Notes under the pieces: model-generated
The model's database searches: none
The model's input: the letters and a program-made list of their open reading frames with translations, nothing else
What the model was told of the DNA's origin: nothing
NCBI GenBank assembly: GCA_016719895.1
Contig: JADJYG010000005.1
Location: 186,001 to 250,000, forward strand
From: Saprospirales bacterium
GTDB lineage: Bacteria > Bacteroidota > Bacteroidia > Chitinophagales > Saprospiraceae
Length of the DNA stretch: 64,000 nucleotides
Direction of reading: 5' to 3'
Translations under genes and position numbers: made by a program
Part shown: positions 1-8,548 of the stretch, one piece after another
How the letters are laid out: every line of letters begins with the position of its first letter
Numbering within the stretch: position 1 is the stretch's first letter

Positions 1-163
1 CGATACCGCCGAGCGTGTGCTGTGCATATTGCCGGCCGCGAGTCGACCCCACCCCCGCCCCTCCCCAACTGGGAGGGGAGCCGTAGAGTGGGCGTAGAGT
101 ACGCTACGACCCATTCTACGGAGGAAGTCGCGGTGTAATCTACGGCTCCCCTCCCAGTTGGGG

Positions 164-186
164 CAGGGCCGATCAGTTCTAAAAAA
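164..186 (+). repeat. left terminal inverted repeat of the IS
   Basis: The 23 bases here, starting CAGGGCCGATCAGTTC and ending in six A, match the reverse complement of 1325-1347 without mismatch. Confidence 0.9.
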
Positions 187-228
187 ATAGCCTAAAAAGC
201 ACGTTCTTTGAGATAAATTGGCGAATCA

Positions 229-1318
229 TGCAATACAATTTGTTAGAATTTCTGACAGACTTCTCCGACCCACGGAGGGTCAAGGTCAGCGGCATCGACT
301 GTCGGTATTTTTGGCCATGGTGATTATGGCTATCCTTAGTGGCCATCAGGGCCTGAAAGGCTTTACCCGGTTTATGAAAAACAACGAAGAGGAGTTGGTA
401 AGTATCTTCCAACTTAAACATGGAGTTCCTTCGTTCGGTACCGTACGCACTTTTTGCAAAGTGTCAGTCCGGAAGAACTGGCCACAAAATTTGCTCGTTG
501 GATGGAACAGTACTTCCCTGTGGAGCAAGAACAGTGGTTGGCCTTGGATGGGAAAGCCCTTGGTTCTACGGTTCAAAACCCACATGGATCGCTACAAAGT
601 TTTGTCTATGTGGTCAGTGTGTTTGCTCAGCGTAGCGGCCTGGTTCATCAGATGGTCCACTTTGAAAGTGGCAAGGCTTATGAAGCCGAGGCGGTGAGAC
701 AACTAGTGGAGAAACTTGGGTTGAAGGGTGCCATTTTCACCCTTGACGCCCTGCATTGCCAAAAAAAACGCTAACGCTCATTCTCGAACTGGGTTGTCAT
801 TTTTTGATTCAGGTCAAAGGCAATTGCAATAAACTCTTTGCACAAATCCAACTGTTCACCGCCCTATGTCACCCATTTTCGGTGTGTGAAACGATTGAAA
901 AAGGACATGGCAGGCTGGAGCACCGAAAGGTCGAATTGTTTTCAACCAAGTGGATTTGCCCCAAGGCTGGGCAGGCATCCAACGAATCGTTCGAGTAAAG
1001 CGTTGGGGGAAACGAAAAGGTAAACCCTTTGAGCATACCGCTTATTACATCCTGAGCAAGCCTATCGACTCAGCCCATGTTGTGGCCAAAGGTATCCGAG
1101 GACACTGGGGTATCGAAAATCGCTTACACTGGACTAAAGATGTGCTCATCGGAGAAGATGATATGACGATCACTAACACCAATTCTGCCACTGTAGTGGC
1201 TTTTTTAAATACCACAGCCTTGAATCTCTTGCAATTAGCCGGCTACAAACCGATCAAAGACACCTTTGCAAAATTCGCCAACAAAGTCAATGAACTATAC
1301 AATTTGTTTGCCTTTTAA
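229..1318 (+). pseudogene. ISAs1-family transposase, multiple frameshifts
   Basis: The protein can be followed through five reading-frame segments. It starts at ATG 229 with MQYNLLEFLTDFSDPRR, moves near 280 into the frame giving GQGQRHRLSVFLAMVIMAIL, near 455 into the frame with LALDGKALGST and FTLDALHCQ, near 765 into the frame with CHFLIQVKGNCNKL, and near 955 into the frame with RGHWGIENRLHW, ending at 1318. The three expected DDE acids are recognisable (D of LDGK, D of LDALHCQ, E of IENRLHW), but no single frame holds all of them. At least four frameshifts mean no functional transposase is made. The total length would be normal for the family (about 360-380 residues). Confidence 0.9.
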
Positions 1319-1324
1319 GGCAGA

Positions 1325-1347
1325 TTTTTTAGAACTGATCGGCCCTG
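1325..1347 (-). repeat. right terminal inverted repeat of the IS
   Basis: This is the exact reverse complement of 164-186. It begins with six T and ends GGCCCTG. Confidence 0.9.
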
Positions 1348-1418
1348 CCCAGTTGGGGAGGGGCGGGGGTGGGGTCGACTCGCGAGCTGCTTATGCGAAG
1401 CCGAGGCTCGGCGGTAAA

Positions 1419-1620
1419 GGAGGCAGAAATCCTGTCAATCCTGAGAAATCCTGTTAATCCTGTCCAAATCGCCTCCGAAGGAGGCAAAAATCCTGTTCAT
1501 CCTGAGAAATCCTGTTAATCCTGTCCAAATCGCCTCCGAAGGAGGCAAAAAAATCCTGTCAATCCTGAGAAATCCTGCTCATCCTGTCTAACCAGCCTCC
1601 AAAGGAGGCGAAATCCTGTC
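1419..1620. repeat. 61-63 bp tandem repeat, three units plus a partial
   Basis: Units begin at GGAGGC 1419, 1480, 1541 and 1604 (periods 61, 61 and 63). Each unit carries several copies of AATCCTG and ends in a short perfect hairpin, GCCTCC-three bases-GGAGGC (1471-1485, 1532-1546, 1595-1609). The tract fills the space between the IS-bearing palindrome and the susD stop codon. It has no coding potential and no T-tract, so it does not look like a simple terminator for the gene ending at 1633. Confidence 0.85.
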
Positions 1621-1632
1621 CATTCCCAAAAA

Positions 1633-3138
1633 TCAGTATCCAGCGTTCTGGGTCAGATTCGGATTTGAATCCAGCGCCTGCTGCGGGATGGGGAACAACA
1701 CGCGGAACGCTTCCGTGTTGGTTTTATCGCTCCAGGTGCCGGTGAAGGCGCCGAAGCGGATCTGGTCGGTCCGGCGGATGCCTTCCCAGTAGAGTTCGCG
1801 GCCGCGTTCGTCGAGCATGGCGGCTGCATCCAGGGCGCCCAGTGCCGATGCGCCGCGAACACCGCGGAGTTCGTTCACCAGTTGCACGGCGGTTTTGCCG
1901 CCGGGGTCGGTACCGCCGCGCATGACGGCTTCGGCCTTCATCAGGAACACATCGGCGTAGCGCAGCAGGATATACTGGCCGGCGTTGGACGGGTGGTACT
2001 TGATGACGCGGATGCCATTTTCCGTGGCGGCGCCGGCGAGGGGCATTTCAGATGTAAAGGTAAGCGGTTTTTGCGAGCGGCTGTCGATCACCGGTGTGGC
2101 GTCGTCTTTGTACTGCTGACCTACGAGGAAACCGCGGGCAATACCGGAAAACTTGGTGCCGTCGGGCGTCGGGTAGTTTCCTTTGCGCTGGTCGCCGTCT
2201 TCAAACTTGGCGTAAAAGTCGGCCAGGGTGGCGAAGCCGTTCCAGCCGCTGGGGTCCTGCGAATAGTGCAGGGTCATAAACCAGCGGTTTTGCGGCGAGC
2301 CTTCCGCGGTGGTGAAGATAATCTCGGTAGCGGCGCTGGTGCTGAAATTGTTGAAGTAGTTGGACTCCAGCGAATAGCCAGCGGCAGTGACGGCGTCACA
2401 ATAGCCGATCACCTTGTTCATGTCGGCAGCGTCGAAGGTGTACGGGCCTTCCGGGCTGGCGGCTTTGTATTTAGCCTTGTTCAGCCAAAGGCGGGCCAGC
2501 ATGGCGTTGGCGGCCGCCTGGGTCGCACCGGAATTGGTAGCCGAAGGGCCGGTGTTCGGCAGGTTCGGCAGCGCATCTTCCAGGTCCTTTACGATAAAAT
2601 CGAAGGCCTCGCCGCTGCTCAGCACGCGCGGGTCCACATCCACGCCCTCGTCTGCTTCGCGGAACGGAACCTGACCGAACAAATCCAATACCTGCCACAT
2701 AAAAAAGGCGCGCAGGAATTTGGCTTCGGCGGCTTGTTGGGCATTCGGGTTCGAAAACAGGATTTGATTGCATTTGAATACGCGCTGGTTGAGCCGGTTC
2801 CACGAGCCCAGTACATAGGCATGCGTAGGGTCCCAGTTGTGCGTGTGCAGGGTGCGCCAAACGCCGTTGTCCCCCCAGTCTACCCCGCGGGTAGGCGGGA
2901 TCATTTCGTCGGTGGTATGGTCGAATAAAGAATAAATATTGGCCTGGTCGGTGATGGCGCTCAGGTCTTTGTATGCGGATGCCAGCAACGCTGCAGGGTC
3001 GCCGGGTTGCGGCGTGCCGCCGGTGGATTCCAGGACAATAGAATCCTGTTCGGCGACTTCCAGGTCGGTGCAGGTGGCAAACATGAATATTGCCAGCACA
3101 CCGAGTGCGGAGAAATAGAGGAATTTAAAACGATTCAT
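1633..3138 (-). CDS. SusD/RagB-family outer-membrane lipoprotein
   Basis: This 501-residue protein is the glycan- or nutrient-binding partner of a SusC-type transporter. It opens with a lipoprotein signal whose lipobox-like FATC puts the lipidated cysteine at residue 23. The body has the helical TPR-like pattern of the family, including a stretch beginning GSWNRLNQRVFKCNQIL around residues 110-127 and the conserved C-terminal part (LRGVRGASALGAL, ELYWEGIRRTDQIRFGAF, FPIPQQALDSNPNLTQN). Length is normal. It lies 18 bp downstream of the susC-like gene and is surely co-transcribed with it. No glycoside hydrolase or sulfatase is next to the pair, so the substrate cannot be named. It could serve peptides or sugars. 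Confidence 0.93.
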   Translation of the reverse strand: MNRFKFLYFSALGVLAIFMFATCTDLEVAEQDSIVLESTGGTPQPGDPAALLASAYKDLSAITDQANIYSLFDHTTDEMIPPTRGVDWGDNGVWRTLHTHNWDPTHAYVLGSWNRLNQRVFKCNQILFSNPNAQQAAEAKFLRAFFMWQVLDLFGQVPFREADEGVDVDPRVLSSGEAFDFIVKDLEDALPNLPNTGPSATNSGATQAAANAMLARLWLNKAKYKAASPEGPYTFDAADMNKVIGYCDAVTAAGYSLESNYFNNFSTSAATEIIFTTAEGSPQNRWFMTLHYSQDPSGWNGFATLADFYAKFEDGDQRKGNYPTPDGTKFSGIARGFLVGQQYKDDATPVIDSRSQKPLTFTSEMPLAGAATENGIRVIKYHPSNAGQYILLRYADVFLMKAEAVMRGGTDPGGKTAVQLVNELRGVRGASALGALDAAAMLDERGRELYWEGIRRTDQIRFGAFTGTWSDKTNTEAFRVLFPIPQQALDSNPNLTQNAGY

Positions 3139-3156
3139 GTTTATTGATATTTGTAG

Positions 3157-6153
3157 TTAGAAGGAAATGTTGGCGCCAAAAAGGAAGGTTCTGGCACGCG
3201 GATAGGCCGAGTAGTCGATGCCCAGGGAGGGCACTTCATCCAGGGATTTATCTACGTTCACTTCCGGGTCCTGGCCGCTGTAACCCGTGAATACGGCCAG
3301 ATTTTGGGCGGTTACAAAGATGCGCAACGCAGAAATGGTCCGGCTCTTCAGGTTGAAGCGGTAGCCGAGAGAGACGTCCTGCAGGCGAACGAAGTCGCCT
3401 TTCTCCAGGAAGCGGGTGGATACATCCGGCGAGTTCAGGTTGGATTCGCCGTTGCCAACCACATCGGTGGTCACGTTGCGGCCGTTGGCCAAAGAACCGG
3501 CGGTAAAGTAGGCGTTAGCGGTGTTACTGTAGATGTAGTGGCCAAATTGACCGTTGAGGAAAATGCTCAAATCGAGATTCTTGTACCGGAACGCATTCGT
3601 CAAACCGGCCGTCACTTTCGGGATCGGGCTGGCGTCGACAAACCGCTGGACGTCGCCGCCGGGGTAGATCGTAATCCCGTTATCATCGAATCCGCCAAAA
3701 TCGCGCAGGAAGAAGGCGAACAGCGGTTGGCCTTCGGCGATCCGCTGGGCAAAGGCGCCGGTAAGGCCCTGGCCGTTGATCTCGCCCGTGTTGATCAGGC
3801 CGCCGTAGCGCTTGACCTCGTTTTTGTTGTACGCGGCATTAGCCAGGACGTTCCACTCGAAATCGGGCTTGTCGATGGCTGCAATGTTGAGGGAGAGCTC
3901 GAGGCCCAGGTTCTGCACGTCGGCGTCGAGGTTTTTCCAAACGAAGGGCGATACGGCCGGTTGAGCCGCGGTGACTTTGATCAGCAGGTCGGCGGTGTTT
4001 TTCTTGTAGAAATCCAAAGAGCCGGCGATGCGGTTGTTGGCGAATCCGAAATCCAGGCCGACGTTGATCTGGGTGGTGGATTCCCATTTCAGGCCCGGGT
4101 TCGGGAAAGCGACGTCGCCCAAGCCGCCACCGGTGATGTTGCCGCCGTTTTCGATGTTCCAGTCGCCATAGCGCTGGCGCTGCTGGTACAGGTTGTGCGG
4201 AAGTTCCTGGTTGCCCGTCACGCCGTAGCCCACGCGCAGGCCGAGGTCGGAGAAGGCATCCGGAACGAATTCTTCCTGGATCATGCGCCATTTGAAGGCG
4301 AAAGAGGGGAAGTAGCCGTACTGGTTGTCGCCGCCGAAGCGGGTGGAGCCGTCGGCGCGCAGGGTAGCCGTCAGGATGTACTTGTCGCGCAGGCCGAGGA
4401 TAACGCGGCCGAAGTAGGATTGCAGTTCGTCTTTGTACAGCGAGGAGTTGCGGCCGACGATACTGCTTTTGTTGGTTGCCTGATCCGCAGACGCGAAGTT
4501 ATTGATCATCAGGTCCATGTCGCTGGTGGCGAAGTTAGTCATCTCAAAGCGTTTGTTGCTGTATTCAAAGCTTTGATAGGAATAACCTGCCAGGCCGGTA
4601 ATATCCAGCGCGCCTACCCGGTTGCTATAGGTGAAATAGTTTTCCCACAAGCGGTTGTCGTTGGCTACGTCATACAGGTACAAGCGGCCTTTTCCAAAGG
4701 TACCCGTGATGTTGAGGTCTCTGGAATAGGCGGTTTTGCGTTCCGACAGGGAGCGGTCAAAGCCCAGCACGGTTTTGAAGGACCAGTGGTTGGTCAGTTT
4801 CAGCTCGGCCGACAAGTTGCCCAGCGCCCGCAGGGTGTTGGTAAAGTCTTTGGCCAGCTCGATCATCGCCACCGGATTGGGCTCGGTGTTGCTTTTCTGG
4901 ATGAAATCGCCGTTGGCGTCGCGTACGGCCTGCGAGGGGTTGGCTTTCAGGGCCGAGCTCCAGGCATCGCCTTCGAATCCGGCATTCCGTGAAATCTGCG
5001 GGTTGTCGTCGTGGTTGTCGGCAATGGTAATTTGCGTGCCGATGGTGAGGCGGTCGTCGAGGAACTTCCGGGCGCCGTTGAACCGTGCCGTATACTTGGT
5101 CAGGCCGCTTTCGCGAATGATGCCTTCCTGATCCTGATAACTGAGGGAGAAGCGGTAGCTGCCGCGACTGTCGCCGCCGCCATACGACAAATTGTGGTTG
5201 TTTGTCATGGCAGTTTGCAGTACCTCGTCCTGCCAGTCGGTGTTTGCGCCGCCGTCGAGCAGGTCGGCAGCAGCCTGGCCGTTGAAATCGGCATATGCTG
5301 CCAGGAAGGCATCGCTGTCGAGCAGGTCGTACTTCTTCGTGATCTGGCTGATTCCCAGGGAATAGGAATAGTCCAGGACCCCTTTGCCCGTCGCGCCGCT
5401 TTTAGTGGTGATGATCACCACGCCGTTGGCGCCGCGCGAGCCGTAGATAGCAGTTGCGGAGGCGTCTTTCAGGATGTCGATACTTGCGATATCGTTGGGA
5501 TTCAGGAAGTTGAGCGGGTTGCGCGGCGTGCTGGCGCCGAAGCCGTTGTCGTCGGCGTTGCCCTGGGTGGCATTGCCGCTGAGGGGCACGCCATCCACCA
5601 CAAACAGCGGGTTGTTGCCGCTGCGCACAGACGAGGTGCCGCGGATACGGATGTTGATCCCCGCGCCGGGCTCACCGCTCGAAGAGGTGATTTGAACGCC
5701 GGCCGCACGGCCCTGGATCAATTGTTCCGGGGCGACGATCACGCCTTTGTTGAAGCTTTCTTCGGTGACGGAAGTGACGGCGCCCGTGGCATCGGTTTTG
5801 CGCACAGCGCCATAGCCTACCACCACTACTTCATCCAGCAACGTGCCGGGTTTCATGGCGATATCCATGGCATTGGAGGCCGTGAGGTCCACCACTTGCT
5901 CGGCATAACCGGTATAGGCATACCGCAACTGCGTGCTGCCTTCCGGCACTTGCACCGAGTATGCGCCGTCGATATCGGTTACGGCGCCCCGTGTGGTTCC
6001 AACGACGGTAACGGTAGCGCCAATCAAAGGCTCTCCGTTTTCAGCATCCGTGACCTTCCCGGTCACGGTGCGTTGCGCAACGGCGAAATTGCTCAATAGC
6101 ATCATAAATGCCAAAAGCATCCCACCCTTGATAAAGGTGTTCAAAAACTTCAT
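3157..6153 (-). CDS. SusC/RagA-family TonB-dependent outer-membrane transporter
   Basis: The 998-residue protein imports the ligand caught by its SusD partner, using TonB energy. A signal peptide covers about residues 1-26. Next come a carboxypeptidase-regulatory-like beta-sandwich (about 28-100: VTGKVTDAENGEPLIGATVT), the SusC signature DEVVVVGYGAVRKTDATGAV (107-126), and the plug with INIRIRGTSSV (166-176), LFVVDGVPL (183-191) and IDILKDASATAIYGSRGANG (225-244). A long beta-barrel follows, ending in phenylalanine (GANISF) as expected for an outer-membrane barrel. Length is normal. It is the first gene of a two-gene operon; a promoter-like site and a palindrome lie about 165-185 bp upstream. 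No sigma/anti-sigma regulator genes adjoin it. Confidence 0.95.
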   Translation of the reverse strand: MKFLNTFIKGGMLLAFMMLLSNFAVAQRTVTGKVTDAENGEPLIGATVTVVGTTRGAVTDIDGAYSVQVPEGSTQLRYAYTGYAEQVVDLTASNAMDIAMKPGTLLDEVVVVGYGAVRKTDATGAVTSVTEESFNKGVIVAPEQLIQGRAAGVQITSSSGEPGAGINIRIRGTSSVRSGNNPLFVVDGVPLSGNATQGNADDNGFGASTPRNPLNFLNPNDIASIDILKDASATAIYGSRGANGVVIITTKSGATGKGVLDYSYSLGISQITKKYDLLDSDAFLAAYADFNGQAAADLLDGGANTDWQDEVLQTAMTNNHNLSYGGGDSRGSYRFSLSYQDQEGIIRESGLTKYTARFNGARKFLDDRLTIGTQITIADNHDDNPQISRNAGFEGDAWSSALKANPSQAVRDANGDFIQKSNTEPNPVAMIELAKDFTNTLRALGNLSAELKLTNHWSFKTVLGFDRSLSERKTAYSRDLNITGTFGKGRLYLYDVANDNRLWENYFTYSNRVGALDITGLAGYSYQSFEYSNKRFEMTNFATSDMDLMINNFASADQATNKSSIVGRNSSLYKDELQSYFGRVILGLRDKYILTATLRADGSTRFGGDNQYGYFPSFAFKWRMIQEEFVPDAFSDLGLRVGYGVTGNQELPHNLYQQRQRYGDWNIENGGNITGGGLGDVAFPNPGLKWESTTQINVGLDFGFANNRIAGSLDFYKKNTADLLIKVTAAQPAVSPFVWKNLDADVQNLGLELSLNIAAIDKPDFEWNVLANAAYNKNEVKRYGGLINTGEINGQGLTGAFAQRIAEGQPLFAFFLRDFGGFDDNGITIYPGGDVQRFVDASPIPKVTAGLTNAFRYKNLDLSIFLNGQFGHYIYSNTANAYFTAGSLANGRNVTTDVVGNGESNLNSPDVSTRFLEKGDFVRLQDVSLGYRFNLKSRTISALRIFVTAQNLAVFTGYSGQDPEVNVDKSLDEVPSLGIDYSAYPRARTFLFGANISF

Positions 6154-6602
6154 ACGAATAGCTAAGGTTTAGTTTATAAAAATATTACACATGACTATGA
6201 AACGCACAACTACAACACAACGAAAGGCTATTTCCAAGCGAAATAGTACAGGTCGTTGTTTCAGGATATTACTTGGTAGGGCGGCTGGGCTGTTCCTGGA
6301 GAATTTAGGTGTGGTTGTCAAACTTAGCCGCGGCTAAGGTAGGTATTCGATTGTGAAACCCGCCAACACTTTTTTCATGTTTTTTACCAAATGCGATTTT
6401 CAGAATATAATTACGGTTTTTTTAATTAAAAAAACATCAGGCAGGGCCCTCCCCCTGCCTGGTGTGTCCTGCTTCATTCCAAAGCCTTGGAAGCCACTTA
6501 AAGAAGGAAAGGCCGGAGAGGGTTCCCACGGAATTCTGGCGCAAGAATTTGTAAATTCACGGGGATTGCGCCTTTTTTGCGCGATGCTAAAAATCTGAAC
6601 CG
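6154..6602. other. divergent intergenic region, susC / aguA
   Basis: These 449 AT-rich bases separate two divergent operons. They contain a -7-like box for the susC side and an overlapping 16-bp palindrome (6319-6338), and a C/G-rich hairpin at 6438-6461 (9-bp stem CAGGCAGGG, 6-nt loop). No credible gene was found. Confidence 0.7.
6319..6338 (-). promoter_or_regulatory. putative susC promoter -7 box with overlapping palindrome
   Basis: On the minus strand 6326-6319 reads TAAGTTTG, a perfect match to the Bacteroidota TAnnTTTG -7 element. No good TTTG -33 element is seen at the usual distance. A perfect 16-bp palindrome, CTTAGCCGCGGCTAAG (6323-6338), overlaps the box by four bases, which is where an operator would sit. 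The promoter and operator roles are inferred. Confidence 0.4.
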
Positions 6603-7634
6603 ATGCCTGACAACAAGCTGCGCCGCCGCTTGCCCGCTGAATGGGAAGCCCAAAGTGGCGTACAACTCACTTTTCCGCACACCGATACCGACTGGTATGC
6701 GGTGCTGGACGAGGTGTTGCCCTGTTTTATTGAAATAGCCGAGACGATCAGCCGCTTTGAGAAGGCGCTCATCGTTTGTCAAAACCAGGCGGAAACCCGG
6801 GCCATGCTCCGGCATGCGGTGGCGGACAACCTGCTGTTCGCCGAAATTGCCTCCAACGACACCTGGGCCCGCGACCATGGCGGCATTACGATTGAAGAAA
6901 ACGGCGCCCCGGTGGTGCTCGATTTTATGTTCAACGGCTGGGGGCTGAAGTTCCCGGCCGACCTCGACAACCGGATCACCCGGAGGCTGTGGGAAAATGG
7001 CCTGCTGCATGCCGGCCACCGCTATCCCGGCCTGGTGCTGGAAGGCGGCGCGATCGAAAGCGATGGCCAGGGCACGCTGCTGACCACGGCGGCCTGCCTG
7101 CTTTCGCCAAACCGGAATCCACAACTCTCCAAAGCCGAAACGGAGGAGCGCCTGAAAAATGAATTCGGGCTCCGGCGCGTTTTGTGGCTTCATCACGGTT
7201 ACCTTGCCGGCGACGACACCGATTCGCACATCGACACCCTGGCCCGTTTTTGCGCGCCCGACACCATTGCCTATGTTCAGTGCCCCGATCCCGGGGACGA
7301 ACATTTTCCGGCGCTCCGGGAAATGGAACGCGAACTGCAAGCCTTTCGCAGCTCCGAAGGCAAGCCCTACCGCCTGGTTCCGCTGCCCTGGCCCGAGGCA
7401 TGCTTTGCCCCCGACGGCCACCGCCTGCCGGCCACGTACGCCAATTTTCTGATTCTTAACGGCGTTGTGTTGGCGCCCACCTACGGGGTGCCGCAAGATG
7501 CCGAAGCCCTGCATACCTTCTCGAATTTGTTTCCGGCACATCAAATTATTGGAATCAACTGCCGCCCCCTAATTTTACAGCATGGCTCCCTGCATTGCCT
7601 GACCATGCAGTATCCTGCCGGCGTGATCCGCTAG
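6603..7634 (+). CDS. aguA: agmatine deiminase
   Basis: This cytosolic enzyme hydrolyses agmatine to N-carbamoylputrescine and ammonia, the step that commits arginine-derived agmatine to putrescine. It belongs to the peptidyl-arginine-deiminase (guanidino-group-modifying) fold. The sequence shows NDTWARD (85-91), LEGGAIE (146-152), GDDTDSHID (203-211, with the active-site histidine at 209) and the nucleophile cysteine at 332 in GSLHCLTMQYP. The 343 residues match the family. The start at 6603 follows a short AT-poor leader. The next gene, 28 bp downstream, encodes the enzyme for the following step, which supports the assignment. No arginine decarboxylase is in the window. Confidence 0.94.
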   Translation: MPDNKLRRRLPAEWEAQSGVQLTFPHTDTDWYAVLDEVLPCFIEIAETISRFEKALIVCQNQAETRAMLRHAVADNLLFAEIASNDTWARDHGGITIEENGAPVVLDFMFNGWGLKFPADLDNRITRRLWENGLLHAGHRYPGLVLEGGAIESDGQGTLLTTAACLLSPNRNPQLSKAETEERLKNEFGLRRVLWLHHGYLAGDDTDSHIDTLARFCAPDTIAYVQCPDPGDEHFPALREMERELQAFRSSEGKPYRLVPLPWPEACFAPDGHRLPATYANFLILNGVVLAPTYGVPQDAEALHTFSNLFPAHQIIGINCRPLILQHGSLHCLTMQYPAGVIR

Positions 7635-7662
7635 TTCACTCGAAGCCAGAACGCACTCCATT

Positions 7663-8547
7663 ATGAAAATAGGTTTGGTACAACAGTCCTGCTCTGCCGA
7701 AAAAGCGGCCAATATTCAAAAGTCAGTTGCCGGGATTGCCGCCTGCGCCCGACAGGGCGCCGAATTGGTGGTCTTGCAGGAATTGCATTGCGGCATTTAT
7801 TTCTGCCAGGCGGAAGATCCGGGCATGTTTGATTTGGCCGAACCGATCCCCGGCCCGGATACGGCCGTTTTTTCGGTAGCGGCGCGGGAAAACGGCGTGG
7901 TACTGGTGTCGTCTTTGTTTGAAAAACGCGCACCCGGTTTGTATCACAATACGGCCGTGGTGTTTGAAAAGGACGGTTCCATTGCCGGCAAATACCGCAA
8001 AATGCATATTCCCGACGATCCGGCGTACTACGAAAAATTTTATTTCACGCCGGGCGATCTCGGGTTTCAGCCCATAGCAACATCGGTGGGAAAACTCGGC
8101 GTGCTGGTGTGCTGGGACCAATGGTACCCCGAGGCAGCCCGCCTGATGGCTCTGGCCGGCGCCGAAGTGCTGATCTATCCAACGGCGATTGGTTGGGAAA
8201 GTACGGACCCACATTCCGAAAAAACGCTACAGCACGACGCCTGGTTTACGATCCAGCGCGCGCATGCTGTAGCGAACGGGTTGCCCGTCGTGACCGTCAA
8301 CCGCGTAGGCCATGAGCCCGATTGGTCGGCGGCGACCGGCGGCATTCAGTTTTGGGGGCAGAGTTTCGTGGCCGGCCCGCAAGGCGAAGTGTTATATCTC
8401 GCGGGGCCGGACCGGGAGGAGAATGCCGTGGTGGAAATTGACAAACAACGAACGGAGGACGTCCGCCGGATCTGGCCGTTTTTCCGCGACCGCCGCATCG
8501 ATTTTTACGGCGGCCTGACGCAGCGTTACCTGGACGAGGACGACTGA
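7663..8547 (+). CDS. aguB: N-carbamoylputrescine amidase
   Basis: This nitrilase-superfamily enzyme hydrolyses N-carbamoylputrescine to putrescine, CO2 and ammonia. The catalytic triad is visible: E40 in VLQELHCG, K113 in YRKMHIPDD and C150 in VLVCWDQWYPE. The signature stretch IGWESTDPHSEKTLQHDAW is typical of this subgroup rather than of other nitrilases. The length of 294 residues is normal. It lies 28 bp behind aguA and forms a two-gene putrescine operon. Its stop codon is one base from the stop codon of the convergent TPR gene, so no room is left for a separate terminator. Confidence 0.94.
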   Translation: MKIGLVQQSCSAEKAANIQKSVAGIAACARQGAELVVLQELHCGIYFCQAEDPGMFDLAEPIPGPDTAVFSVAARENGVVLVSSLFEKRAPGLYHNTAVVFEKDGSIAGKYRKMHIPDDPAYYEKFYFTPGDLGFQPIATSVGKLGVLVCWDQWYPEAARLMALAGAEVLIYPTAIGWESTDPHSEKTLQHDAWFTIQRAHAVANGLPVVTVNRVGHEPDWSAATGGIQFWGQSFVAGPQGEVLYLAGPDREENAVVEIDKQRTEDVRRIWPFFRDRRIDFYGGLTQRYLDEDD

Positions 8548-8548
8548 A

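Larger units (their letters stand above)
164..1347 (+). mobile_element. ISAs1-family insertion sequence, decayed
   Basis: The 1,184-bp element is bounded by perfect 23-bp terminal inverted repeats that begin CAGGGCC. It is flanked by an 11-bp direct repeat, CCCAGTTGGGG, at 153-163 and 1348-1358. Because that repeat is itself partly palindromic, the exact boundary can slide by three bases (161-1350 with a 5-bp duplication fits equally well). The single transposase gene is broken by several frameshifts, so the copy is not autonomous. The family call rests on the transposase motifs and the CAGGG ends. Confidence 0.85.
37..1384. repeat. MITE-like palindromic repeat, interrupted by an IS
   Basis: If bases 164-1358 (the IS plus one target copy) are removed, a 153-bp unit is restored. 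Its arms are 37-87 and 139-163 joined to 1359-1384. They are perfect reverse complements over 51 bp, around a 51-nt centre (88-138) that holds a weaker inner hairpin. The outer ends read CGCGAGTCGACC and its complement. No coding potential is seen. This is the architecture of a non-autonomous palindromic element; no transposase partner is visible, so its family is unknown. Confidence 0.75.

Noticed and set aside
1419..1620. Tandem repeat as a CRISPR array
   Set aside because: The whole 61-63 bp unit is repeated, including the parts that would be spacers, only three units exist, and no cas gene is nearby.
1882..2928. Long open frame on the plus strand opposite the susD-like gene
   Set aside because: It is antisense to a clear SusD family gene, has no recognisable domain, and reflects GC-rich codon positions of the real gene.
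3304..4992. 562-codon open frame opposite the SusC-like gene
   Set aside because: The minus-strand frame is an unmistakable TonB-dependent transporter; the plus-strand product has a repetitive V/A/G/Q composition typical of an antisense shadow.
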